Shown: piece by piece, positions 36,406 to 44,364 of the stretch
Layout of the letters: each line of letters starts with the position of its first letter
How positions within the stretch are numbered: the stretch's first letter is position 1
Source: Nitrospirota bacterium
GTDB lineage: Bacteria; Nitrospirota; Thermodesulfovibrionia; Thermodesulfovibrionales; SM23-35
Length of the DNA: 57,512 bases
Direction of reading: 5' to 3'
NCBI GenBank assembly: GCA_013388455.1
Contig: JACAFF010000041.1
Location: forward strand, 1 to 57,512
Notes under the pieces: generated by a model
What the model was told of the DNA's origin: nothing
Seen by the model: the letters and a program-made list of their open reading frames with translations, nothing else
Database searches by the model: none
Program-made: the position numbers and the translations under genes

Positions 36406-37587
36406 ATGATGAAGAAAATTTTATTGCCAATAGTTTCAGCTATCATTATAGCAGTAATTATTTTTATATATAAAAGTCTCAACAAAACTACAATAGAGGT
36501 TCTGGAGACAGCAGAAGTCAAAAAAGGCAGTATACGTGGAGTTCTCGTTGAGACAGGTATCATAAAACCTCAGGTTGGAGCGGTTGTAAAGGTTGGAGCA
36601 CGTGCAACAGGTACTATCATAAAGATGAATGTAAAAATTGGAGATAGGGTAAGAAAAGGGCAACTTATTGCACTTATTGATGACAGAGAGATTCTGAAAG
36701 CAGTAGAACAGCAGGAAGCATCCCTCTTAGTTGCAGAGAACACCTTAATCCAGATAGAACAATCATATCCTGAGCGTATCAGAGAGGCAAAAGCCAATTA
36801 TGAATATGCGAAAATAAACTATGAGAGAGAAAAGGAATTATTAGAACATGAATATACTACGAAAGATGCTGTTGACAAAGCAAAAAGTCAATTCGATGCG
36901 GCAGACGCAATTTTGAAAAGATTACAGAGTGAATATGAAACACAGCGCAAAATTGCTAAATCTAATATCGATGATATCGCTGCACAGTTGAAACAACAGG
37001 AAACAAGATTAAGTTATACACGCATTTATGCCCCTATAGACGGTGTTGTCGCAGATATAACTGCTCAGGAAGGCGAAACAATCGTTGCAGGTCTTCAGGT
37101 TGCAAATCTTGTAACAGTGCTTGATCCAACACTGCTTGAGATGTGGACATATGTAGATGAAACCGATATTGGAAGAGTAATAAACGGACAGAAGGTTGAG
37201 TATTCTGTAGATACATTTCCTGATAAACAATTTTATGGGACTATTGAAAAAATTTATCCACAACCTATTGTTAAGGATAACATCGTTTATTATCTTGCTA
37301 TTGTAAAGGTATCAAAGGATGACGCAATATACCTCCGACCAGAAATGACAACTCATATAAAGATAATCTTCAATGAGAAGAATAACATCCTGATTGCTCC
37401 GAATGCAGCAATCAAATTTGAAGAAGGCAAGCAAGTTGCATATGTTGTAACAGGGCCTGATAAAACTCAAAAAGTTGAATTAAAAACTGGTTTGCGAGGA
37501 GAAGATTATACAGAAATTATTTCAGGCGTTAAAGAAGGTGATATTCTTGCCACCAAATTAATCATTCCAGTATCAACAAAATCTTAA
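36406..37587 (+). CDS. Periplasmic adaptor (MacA/HlyD-type membrane fusion protein)
   Basis: 393 residues: an N-terminal membrane anchor (LLPIVSAIIIAVIIFIYKSL), a biotinyl-lipoyl-like half domain (GARATGTIIKMNVKIGDRVRKG, residues about 64-85), an alpha-hairpin (95-200), the second lipoyl half (YAPIDGVVADITAQEGETI), and a beta-barrel with a C-terminal domain. It links the MacB-like transporter to the TolC-like channel. 15 bp after the tolC-like gene. Confidence 0.94.
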   Translation: MMKKILLPIVSAIIIAVIIFIYKSLNKTTIEVLETAEVKKGSIRGVLVETGIIKPQVGAVVKVGARATGTIIKMNVKIGDRVRKGQLIALIDDREILKAVEQQEASLLVAENTLIQIEQSYPERIREAKANYEYAKINYEREKELLEHEYTTKDAVDKAKSQFDAADAILKRLQSEYETQRKIAKSNIDDIAAQLKQQETRLSYTRIYAPIDGVVADITAQEGETIVAGLQVANLVTVLDPTLLEMWTYVDETDIGRVINGQKVEYSVDTFPDKQFYGTIEKIYPQPIVKDNIVYYLAIVKVSKDDAIYLRPEMTTHIKIIFNEKNNILIAPNAAIKFEEGKQVAYVVTGPDKTQKVELKTGLRGEDYTEIISGVKEGDILATKLIIPVSTKS

Positions 37588-37607
37588 AAATAAAGGAATC
37601 ATTTGCA

Positions 37608-38276
37608 ATGCCTCTTTGTTTAATGGAAGATGTCAGAAAGACTTATATGATCGGTAATGTCCCTGTAGAGATTCTTAAGGGATTAAATCTTAAGATAGAA
37701 AAGGGAGAGTTTGTAGCTATTATGGGAGCATCTGGATCAGGAAAAACAACACTCATGAATATCATTGGTTGTCTTGATGTTCCAACTTCAGGTCGATATG
37801 TTCTTGCGGATAAAGAGGTCTCTTCTCTTTCAGATGATGAATTATCGGTCATAAGAAATGAACATATTGGTTTCGTATTTCAGAATTTTTATTTACTACC
37901 ATATGCTACAGTCCTGGAAAATGTTTTATTGCCAACATTATATATTGAAACAAAGAAAGATTCGATAGAAAAATATGCTGTTGATCTTCTCAAAATGGTA
38001 GGACTTGGAGAAAGGATTAAATTCAGACCTAATCAGCTTTCTGGAGGAGAGCAGCAACGTGTTGCAATAGCCCGAGCATTAGTTAATGAACCTGATCTGC
38101 TCCTTGCAGATGAACCAACCGGTCAGCTCGATAGCAAAACAGCAGGCGAAATCATGCAGTTGCTCACTGATATGCATGCTAAAGGAAAAACACTAATTGT
38201 TATAACACATGACCCAAACATCGCAGGATATGCAAAGAGAATAATAAATATAAAGGATGGGATTATTATCGAATAA
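37608..38276 (+). CDS. MacB/LolD-type ABC transporter ATPase
   Basis: 222 residues with Walker A GASGSGKTT, the Q-loop in FVFQNFYLLP, ABC signature LSGGEQQRVAIARAL, Walker B LLLADEPTGQLD and the H-loop VITHD. It belongs to the mechanotransmission (MacB/FtsE/LolD) class that powers periplasmic export or lipoprotein release. It is followed by two FtsX-type permeases. Confidence 0.97.
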   Translation: MPLCLMEDVRKTYMIGNVPVEILKGLNLKIEKGEFVAIMGASGSGKTTLMNIIGCLDVPTSGRYVLADKEVSSLSDDELSVIRNEHIGFVFQNFYLLPYATVLENVLLPTLYIETKKDSIEKYAVDLLKMVGLGERIKFRPNQLSGGEQQRVAIARALVNEPDLLLADEPTGQLDSKTAGEIMQLLTDMHAKGKTLIVITHDPNIAGYAKRIINIKDGIIIE

Positions 38277-38345
38277 TGGACTCACCCTATGCTTTCGATT
38301 TGAGCAAGAAAGAATGATGTTATAGACGAAAGTATTTTAAATAAT

Positions 38346-39560
38346 ATGCAAAGGTTGATAAAAATTGTTTCACAATCAATAAAGGCTGTTAGAGCTTACA
38401 AATTGAGAACACTATTCTGTCTTATCAGTGTATCACTTGGCATAGCATCTATAACTATTATTGTTGCTGCCACCGAAGGTGCATATCAAAAAGCTTTTGA
38501 GATAGTAGATCGTTTTGGTCCCGATTCATTATTGGTTTTCGGCAGCGGGGAAGAAGCAAGAGCAACAGGGCAGAGACAAAAAACTATAACTCTTGATGAC
38601 ATAGAAGCAATAAAACAGGCATTCTATAGCGCTTATTTAGTCGTCCCGATGACATCCATGAGAGAAATAACAGTTTCATATAAAGAAAAAAAATATCAGA
38701 CTATGATTGTAGGCTCAACAAGTGATTATAGTCGTGTCTGGACATGGCCGGTTATTCAGGGTTCTGATTTTACTGAAGAGGATGTGAAAGGTTTACGCAA
38801 TGTCGGACTCGTAGGCCAATTTGTTGCTAAAGAACTCTTCGGTGAACAAGATCCGATAGGTAAATCCATTCTTATTGGAAGAATGCCAGTACAGATTGTG
38901 GGGGTTCTATCAGAACGAGGAACTACGCCTGCAGGAGACCGTCTTGATGACAGGATCATAATCCCGATAACTACTCTAATGAGAAAGTTACAGAATGAAA
39001 CAAAATACGTCTCTGCAATCAGAATACGTTTCATTGACCAGCAAAACCTTCAAAAGTATATTCAGGAACTCAAGTTATTTCTCAGAAAAAGACACCATCT
39101 GCCACCAGAAGAACCGGATGATTTTACAATTATCTCACCAAAGGATATTGTCAAATTCCTCGTCGCTTTGACAGGTTCACTCGTTGTATTTCTTGGGATA
39201 ACAGGTGTCATTTCATTAATTGTAGCTGGTTTTGTTCTTGCAAATCTATTCCTTCTATCAGTAAAAGAAAGAGCTGTTGAAATAGGGATAAGAAGAGCAA
39301 TTGGAGCAAAAAAGAAGGATATAATGTATCAGTTTCTCGGTGAATCAGTGTTAATAACTACCATTGGAGGCCTATGTGGCTTTATACTCGCACTATTGTC
39401 TTCGAATCTTCTCATGTATATAGCTCAGTTTCCAATACATTTCTCATGGAAGGCTTTTGTAGTAGGATTAGTTCTTTCATGGATTGTTGGTATAGTTTTC
39501 GGATTACAGCCTGCCAATAGAGCTTCAAATCTGCTTCCTGTAGAGGCAATTAAAGGATGA
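38346..39560 (+). CDS. MacB-type ABC permease (first of two)
   Basis: 404 residues: an N-terminal membrane helix (LRTLFCLISVSLGIASITIIV), a MacB periplasmic core domain (about 45-260), and three C-terminal helices of the FtsX domain with the motif VKERAVEIGIRRAIGAKKKDI. It overlaps the next permease gene by 4 nt (ATGA), indicating a heterodimer. 69 bp separate it from the ATPase gene. Confidence 0.93.
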   Translation: MQRLIKIVSQSIKAVRAYKLRTLFCLISVSLGIASITIIVAATEGAYQKAFEIVDRFGPDSLLVFGSGEEARATGQRQKTITLDDIEAIKQAFYSAYLVVPMTSMREITVSYKEKKYQTMIVGSTSDYSRVWTWPVIQGSDFTEEDVKGLRNVGLVGQFVAKELFGEQDPIGKSILIGRMPVQIVGVLSERGTTPAGDRLDDRIIIPITTLMRKLQNETKYVSAIRIRFIDQQNLQKYIQELKLFLRKRHHLPPEEPDDFTIISPKDIVKFLVALTGSLVVFLGITGVISLIVAGFVLANLFLLSVKERAVEIGIRRAIGAKKKDIMYQFLGESVLITTIGGLCGFILALLSSNLLMYIAQFPIHFSWKAFVVGLVLSWIVGIVFGLQPANRASNLLPVEAIKG

Positions 39561-40780
39561 ACAGGATTTTTCTAAATCTCAAAATAGCAGTTCGTTCATT
39601 ATTGAATTTTAAACTCAGGACTTCTCTGGCTGTTCTCGGTGTATTCCTTGGCACATTCTCTCTTATAGTGGTATCCAATCTTTCAGATTCACTGTCCAAG
39701 AAAACCGAACAGGAGGCAGAAAATTTTGGTGTGAATCTTCTGATAGTAAGGAGCGGCATTGTAAGAAAATTCGGCACGAGAACTCGATTGTTAAGTGAAG
39801 CCACCACACTTACAGTTGATGACGCTTCAGCAATCAAAAATGGTTCAAGACTAATCCATGATGTTTCTCCTTCAGGGAATGAAAATTTCCCTGTCAGATA
39901 TGGGAATAATGTCCTTAAATCAGTGCTTGTGATTGGGGTAACACCCAACTACACTAATATAAGAAACTTCCACGTAAAAGAAGGCAACTTTATTACAAAT
40001 GATGACAATAGAAATCTTAATAAAGTTGCTGTTCTGGGAAAGAAAGTAGCAGAAAGGTTATTTACAGATGAAGATCCGATAGGAAAATACATACTCATCT
40101 GGAGGGTTCCATGTCAGGTTATAGGTATCATGGAAGAGAAGGGAGTGGACATTTCAGGTGCTGATCAGGATAATCAGATATTTATTCCTCTCAATACATT
40201 CCTCCGAAGATTTGTAAATAAAGACTATGTCAATAATATTTCAGTACAGGTAATAGAGGAATCGCTGATTCCTGTAGCAAAAAAAGAGATAGAGTTTATT
40301 TTACGTAATCGCCATAAAATAAGAGATAACCAGAACGACGATTTTACAGTAATAGATTTAAAAGATGTTATGGAATTGAAAACACAGGCTATGACAATGA
40401 TTAAAATTCTTGGAAGAGTTTCCGCTGTAATATCTTTTCTTATCGGAGGAATAGGTATTCTATCTATAATGATACTTATCGTAAATGAAAGGCGTGTTGA
40501 AATCGGCATCAGGAGAGCAGTTGGATCAAGGAAAAGGGACATTATTCTTCAATTTTTAATAGAGGCTTCTTTTATCTCTTTTAGCGGAGGGACCGTGGGT
40601 GTTATATTGAGCTCTTTCGCTAGTATTATGATTTTTGTTTTTGCAGACTTACCTTTTAGTATTTCGCCAGCAGGGCATGTAATCTCTTTTGTATCGACTA
40701 TAGCTGTAGGCATTCTTGCAGGTATCTATCCATCACAGAAAGCAATCAAAATACAACCAGTGGATGTTATTAGATCTTAA
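39557..40780 (+). CDS. MacB-type ABC permease (second of two)
   Basis: 407 residues, same layout as its neighbour: N-terminal helix (LRTSLAVLGVFLGTFSLIVV), periplasmic core domain, and FtsX helices with NERRVEIGIRRAVGSRKRDI. A paralogue of the preceding permease, so the pump is probably a heterodimer with one shared ATPase. Last gene of the operon, followed by a 10-bp hairpin. Confidence 0.93.
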   Translation: MNRIFLNLKIAVRSLLNFKLRTSLAVLGVFLGTFSLIVVSNLSDSLSKKTEQEAENFGVNLLIVRSGIVRKFGTRTRLLSEATTLTVDDASAIKNGSRLIHDVSPSGNENFPVRYGNNVLKSVLVIGVTPNYTNIRNFHVKEGNFITNDDNRNLNKVAVLGKKVAERLFTDEDPIGKYILIWRVPCQVIGIMEEKGVDISGADQDNQIFIPLNTFLRRFVNKDYVNNISVQVIEESLIPVAKKEIEFILRNRHKIRDNQNDDFTVIDLKDVMELKTQAMTMIKILGRVSAVISFLIGGIGILSIMILIVNERRVEIGIRRAVGSRKRDIILQFLIEASFISFSGGTVGVILSSFASIMIFVFADLPFSISPAGHVISFVSTIAVGILAGIYPSQKAIKIQPVDVIRS

Positions 40781-40807
40781 GGTAACATTTAAGTGTTATA
40801 ATTTTAA

Positions 40808-40897
40808 CAGGGCAAGGGCTACCTTGCCCTGCGAGAGAGACCCCCTGAGGAATACATTAACTCCCTCAGCGTATATGAGGAGGCTGACCCACGCCTC
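40808..40897 (+). terminator. Three consecutive hairpins after the MacAB-TolC-like operon
   Basis: Hairpin 1 (40808-40831) is a perfect 10-bp stem CAGGGCAAGG/CCTTGCCCTG with a GCTA loop. Hairpin 2 (40845-40869) pairs CTGAGG with CCTCAG, and hairpin 3 (40880-40897) pairs GAGGC with GCCTC. The first probably ends or protects the pump mRNA, but no T run follows it, so rho-independent termination is uncertain. The region is more GC-rich than its surroundings and could alternatively be a small structured RNA. Confidence 0.5.
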
Positions 40898-40940
40898 TAA
40901 TATAATATATAGCATATGCTTAATTATTTGTCAAATATTT

Positions 40941-40986
40941 TTTACACCGAAAAATACAATTAGAATAACTTAGTCGAGTTGACTAA
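40941..40986. repeat. Partial copy D of the palindromic repeat family
   Basis: AAAAATACAATTAGAATAAC (40951-40970) matches the left arm of copy C (AAAAATGCAATTAGAATAAT) with two differences, followed by a short hairpin TTAGTC-GAGTT-GACTAA at 40970-40986. The right arm is missing. It lies just past the end of the EamA gene. Confidence 0.55.
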
Positions 40987-41000
40987 AAACCAATGAAAAT

Positions 41001-41819
41001 CTACCCCTTGAACGCAAGGTAACCAGAAAAAATAATAAGAACTCCTCCCATAATGGTATTTATTCCTGGCATTTCGAAGAGGAATATAACACTAAACATG
41101 ATTGCACAGACAGGCTCAAGATAACCAAGGACTGCTGCCTTGTTTGCTGTAACTTTTTGAAGGCCTTTGTAGTAAAGAATAGGTGCAATTGTTGAATGGA
41201 TTATTCCCATGACCAGAAAAATCCAGATAGCTTTTAAAGGAAAATCTTTAACAAATGGTAAAAGGAATATCCCAAGAAATAGATTTATAAAAAAAGTTAA
41301 CACTAAAGGATGAAACTGCTGTGAATATTTTCTGAGCAATATAATGACGATTGCATAGGCAAATCCTGATATAAGGCCTGCTATTATGCCTGCTGTCATA
41401 GTTTTTTCAAAAGCAAATCCGTCCAGCATAATCCAGAGACCTGAAGATGCCAGTAATATTATAATAATAATTCTTTTTGTTATGATTTCACGAAGTAAAA
41501 CAGGTGCTAAGATTGCAACAATTACAGGTGCAGTGTAATGGGTTAACACAGCATTAGCTATTGTGGTATTCTGGAAAGCATAAAAATAGGTGAAAGTATT
41601 TATAAGTGAAAATATTCCCAGTATCAAAGGATACTTTATATTCTTGATCTGAAACAACTGCTTGCGATAATTTTTATGGCATAAAATAATTGCCTGAATA
41701 ATCAGTGAAACTCCATTAACATAGAAAATAAGTATATGCACTGGAACATCTGATAATCTTACGAAAATTCCAAGTGAACTCCAGAGAAAAATGGCAATGA
41801 GAATGTAGATTGAAGGCAT
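41001..41819 (-). CDS. EamA-family (DMT) transporter
   Basis: 272 residues with ten predicted membrane helices in two EamA repeats (first SIYILIAIFLWSSLGIFVRL; repeat two from about residue 140). Such proteins usually export metabolites or amino acids; the substrate is unknown. Its ATG shares a base with the stop of the nicotinate phosphoribosyltransferase gene (TAATG), so the two are coupled and a link to NAD precursor traffic is possible. Confidence 0.9.
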   Translation of the reverse strand: MPSIYILIAIFLWSSLGIFVRLSDVPVHILIFYVNGVSLIIQAIILCHKNYRKQLFQIKNIKYPLILGIFSLINTFTYFYAFQNTTIANAVLTHYTAPVIVAILAPVLLREIITKRIIIIILLASSGLWIMLDGFAFEKTMTAGIIAGLISGFAYAIVIILLRKYSQQFHPLVLTFFINLFLGIFLLPFVKDFPLKAIWIFLVMGIIHSTIAPILYYKGLQKVTANKAAVLGYLEPVCAIMFSVIFLFEMPGINTIMGGVLIIFSGYLAFKG

Positions 41820-42976
41820 TATAGAGAGATATCTCTGATGTTATCGAGAACAAACTTTCTTATTTCAGAAGGCTGTTCTATCTTAATTAGTTGTTTGCCT
41901 TTATCAATTACTGGAATAAGTATATCTTCAAATTTCTTTCCACATAAGCATTTATATTTTTCTCTATTATTCGGTACAATCTTATCTGATTTACACTTCG
42001 GACATCTCAAAAGCCGTTTGCTCCCTGACCATTTGCCCCTTTTTGCCAGAGGTTTTCCTTCAATCTCCATAATATCCATAGCAAAATCCACAACAGGAGC
42101 ATTGCTTATTGAAGTGCCTATTCCATAACCGTCAACCAGTGGATTCAAAACTTGCATATCATCTTCTTTAATTCCACCGCTTACATAAAATCTTATATGC
42201 TTATATCCCCTCAGATTAAGTTCCCATCTACATTCCTCAAGAATCCTGTAGAAATCTCCCCTTCTTGAACCGGGGGTATCAAACCTGACAGCAAAAAGCC
42301 TTTTACCCAAAGCTTCAGCCACATTTAATACCTCAAACTTCTCATCAAGAAAAGTATCAATAAGTGCAACTCTCTTTATTTTGGGCTCAAGAATTTCATC
42401 GTATGCCTTTAAAGCATCTACTGTTGACTCAAAGCACAAAACAAGCGCATGTGGCATTGTGCCCATTGGATCTTCACCAATTAATTCACCTGATTTTATT
42501 ACTGCGACACCATCACATCCACCTATATAAGCGTTCCTTTCTATCATAGGAGCAAGTATAGGATGCATTCTACGCGCTCCAAAACTGATAACAAGTTTTT
42601 CGCCAGCAAGCTTTTTAAAACGTGCAGCCATTGTTGCAACACCTGAAGCCTGACAGATAAGACCAAGGATTGCTGTCTCATATAAACAGAAGTCCTGATA
42701 TCTGCCTTCTATCTCCATAATGGGTTCATAGGGATAAAAGACTGTTCCTTCTTTTAATGCTCTAACTTTAACCGGCAGATGTTTCATCAGATAGAGTGCC
42801 TCTTCAAGACCAGCAAATATAGCCCATTGCCATTTTTCAGGAAGACTTTTAGCAATAAATTCTGCTTTGACTACAGGATTTATTCCTTTTGTCTTGAGGA
42901 TTCTTAAAGACCTTTCAAAATAAACATCGGTAATTTTCCCCTTAATAATGTCCTCTGGACTTGCTATGTGAAACAT
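41819..42976 (-). CDS. pncB: Nicotinate phosphoribosyltransferase with C-terminal zinc ribbon
   Basis: Converts nicotinate and PRPP to nicotinate mononucleotide in NAD salvage. 385 residues: SFGARRMHP and RFDTPGSRRGDF (phosphoribosyl-binding), then YVSGGIKEDDM and GYGIGTSISNAPV. The C-terminal 60 residues carry RCPKCKSDKI and KCLCGKKF, a zinc ribbon typical of the archaeal-type short form of this enzyme. Separated from acuC by 240 bp that includes a G-rich palindromic stretch. Confidence 0.92.
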   Translation of the reverse strand: MFHIASPEDIIKGKITDVYFERSLRILKTKGINPVVKAEFIAKSLPEKWQWAIFAGLEEALYLMKHLPVKVRALKEGTVFYPYEPIMEIEGRYQDFCLYETAILGLICQASGVATMAARFKKLAGEKLVISFGARRMHPILAPMIERNAYIGGCDGVAVIKSGELIGEDPMGTMPHALVLCFESTVDALKAYDEILEPKIKRVALIDTFLDEKFEVLNVAEALGKRLFAVRFDTPGSRRGDFYRILEECRWELNLRGYKHIRFYVSGGIKEDDMQVLNPLVDGYGIGTSISNAPVVDFAMDIMEIEGKPLAKRGKWSGSKRLLRCPKCKSDKIVPNNREKYKCLCGKKFEDILIPVIDKGKQLIKIEQPSEIRKFVLDNIRDISL

Positions 42977-43021
42977 ATGAATTCTCCTTCAGGTTTTACT
43001 TTTAAAGATTGCAATAGTATA

Positions 43022-43115
43022 TCATTTAACCCTCTCCTTCATCCCCTCCCTTCAAAGAATGGGACTATTTATCAGCCATCGCCCACTGAGGGAAAGGGCA
43101 TTGTTGAAGGGGGTC
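43022..43115. repeat. G/C-rich partly palindromic stretch in the pncB-acuC gap
   Basis: AACCCTCTCC...CCCCTCCCTTCAAAG (43027-43057) can fold against CTGAGGGAAAGGG and TTGAAGGGGGTCG (43086-43115). It stands out from the AT-rich surroundings and resembles in composition the palindromic insert at 53360-53419. No gene is visible in the 240-bp gap. Origin as a degenerate mobile palindrome is inference. Confidence 0.45.
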
Positions 43116-43216
43116 GTAGTTTATATACAGCCTCTAATCAGTTTGAAACCTTTTATCAATCTTCCTTCAAGAGTTCTTTGATTAAATTTAGCGAAATCAT
43201 TCTCAGTGCTAAATCC

Positions 43217-44344
43217 TCATATGCCGTGATATCTGAAGATGTTATCTTTTACATAACGGACAACGCGTTCTACTTCTGTTTTGATTATCTCCCTTTTTAT
43301 TGATGATTCATCATATTCCTTATCATCAATCATTTTATTCTGAAAACCATATTGAGCATAGTTACTGAGAAATTCTTGTGGAATATAATCAGGTAACTCA
43401 ACACTATTCATTATCGCCCAGGCTAAAGTCCATGCCCTTGCAACATTAGACATATTATATCCTCCACCACCCAAAGCAACCCATTTTGGAGATATATCTT
43501 TTATCCTTCTGACAACCTCATAAAAACCCTTTATTGAATAACTCAGATGTGCAAGAGGGTCATTATAAAAAGAATCCACTCCGAGTTGACTGACAACAAT
43601 ATCTGGTTTAAATTTATCTATAATTGGCGGAACAACTTCATTGAAGGCGTAAAGAAAGAGCTCGTCATCTGAAGCTGGAGGCAAGGGAATATTTATTGAA
43701 AATCCCAAACCATCACCCTCTCCTGCTTCAGTTTCAAAACCTGTCCCCGGAAAGAGTGTATTACCGGTTTCGTGAATGGATATTGTTAATACCTTATTCG
43801 TTTTATAAAAAGCAGCCTGCACACCATCACCATGATGTGCATCTATATCGATATAAGCCACCCTGAATCCTTTCTTCTGAAGTGACATAATTGCGAGAAC
43901 GGGATCATTGATATAGCAAAAACCTGATGCATAATTTGACATTGCATGATGAAGACCTCCGGCAAAATTAAATGCAACATCAACCTCACCATTTGCCACC
44001 AGAGATGCTGCCTTCAATGACGCTCCTGCAACAAGGCTTGACCAGTCATATAGTCCTTTAAAAGCAGGGTTATCACCAATACCGATTCCATAAAATTCAG
44101 CCACAGGAATCATACGTCCATTATTTAAAATTTTCAAGATATCAATATAGCCCTCATCATGAAACATCAGCATATCTTCCTTACTCGCCATTATTGGCTC
44201 TACGAGTTTTGTGTCTGGCAAAGAAAGCAGTCCGCAGGCTTTAATAAGCTCATACGTAAGTTTAAGTCTAAAGGTTTTTAAAGGATGATCCGGCCCATAT
44301 TCAAATGCAACAAAATCATCTAAATATATAAGAGCAGTTTTCAT
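43217..44344 (-). CDS. acuC: AcuC/histone-deacetylase-family zinc deacetylase
   Basis: 375 residues with the class I HDAC fold: GLHHAMSNYASGFCYINDPV, the zinc ligands in YIDIDAHHGDG (D, H) and LGVDSFYNDPLAHL (second D), and a C-terminal GGGGYN. AcuC in Bacillus deacetylates and so activates acetyl-CoA synthetase. No acs gene is near, so the target here is unknown. It follows the AttFG-like permease by 20 bp on the same strand. Confidence 0.92.
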   Translation of the reverse strand: MKTALIYLDDFVAFEYGPDHPLKTFRLKLTYELIKACGLLSLPDTKLVEPIMASKEDMLMFHDEGYIDILKILNNGRMIPVAEFYGIGIGDNPAFKGLYDWSSLVAGASLKAASLVANGEVDVAFNFAGGLHHAMSNYASGFCYINDPVLAIMSLQKKGFRVAYIDIDAHHGDGVQAAFYKTNKVLTISIHETGNTLFPGTGFETEAGEGDGLGFSINIPLPPASDDELFLYAFNEVVPPIIDKFKPDIVVSQLGVDSFYNDPLAHLSYSIKGFYEVVRRIKDISPKWVALGGGGYNMSNVARAWTLAWAIMNSVELPDYIPQEFLSNYAQYGFQNKMIDDKEYDESSIKREIIKTEVERVVRYVKDNIFRYHGI

Positions 44345-44364
44345 TGTTTAATGTCTCTACCTTT

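Noticed and set aside
40716-40973. 85-codon frame across the triple hairpins
   Set aside because: Starts inside the permease gene, has no Shine-Dalgarno and no protein similarity I can recognise; the palindromic structure explains the sequence better.
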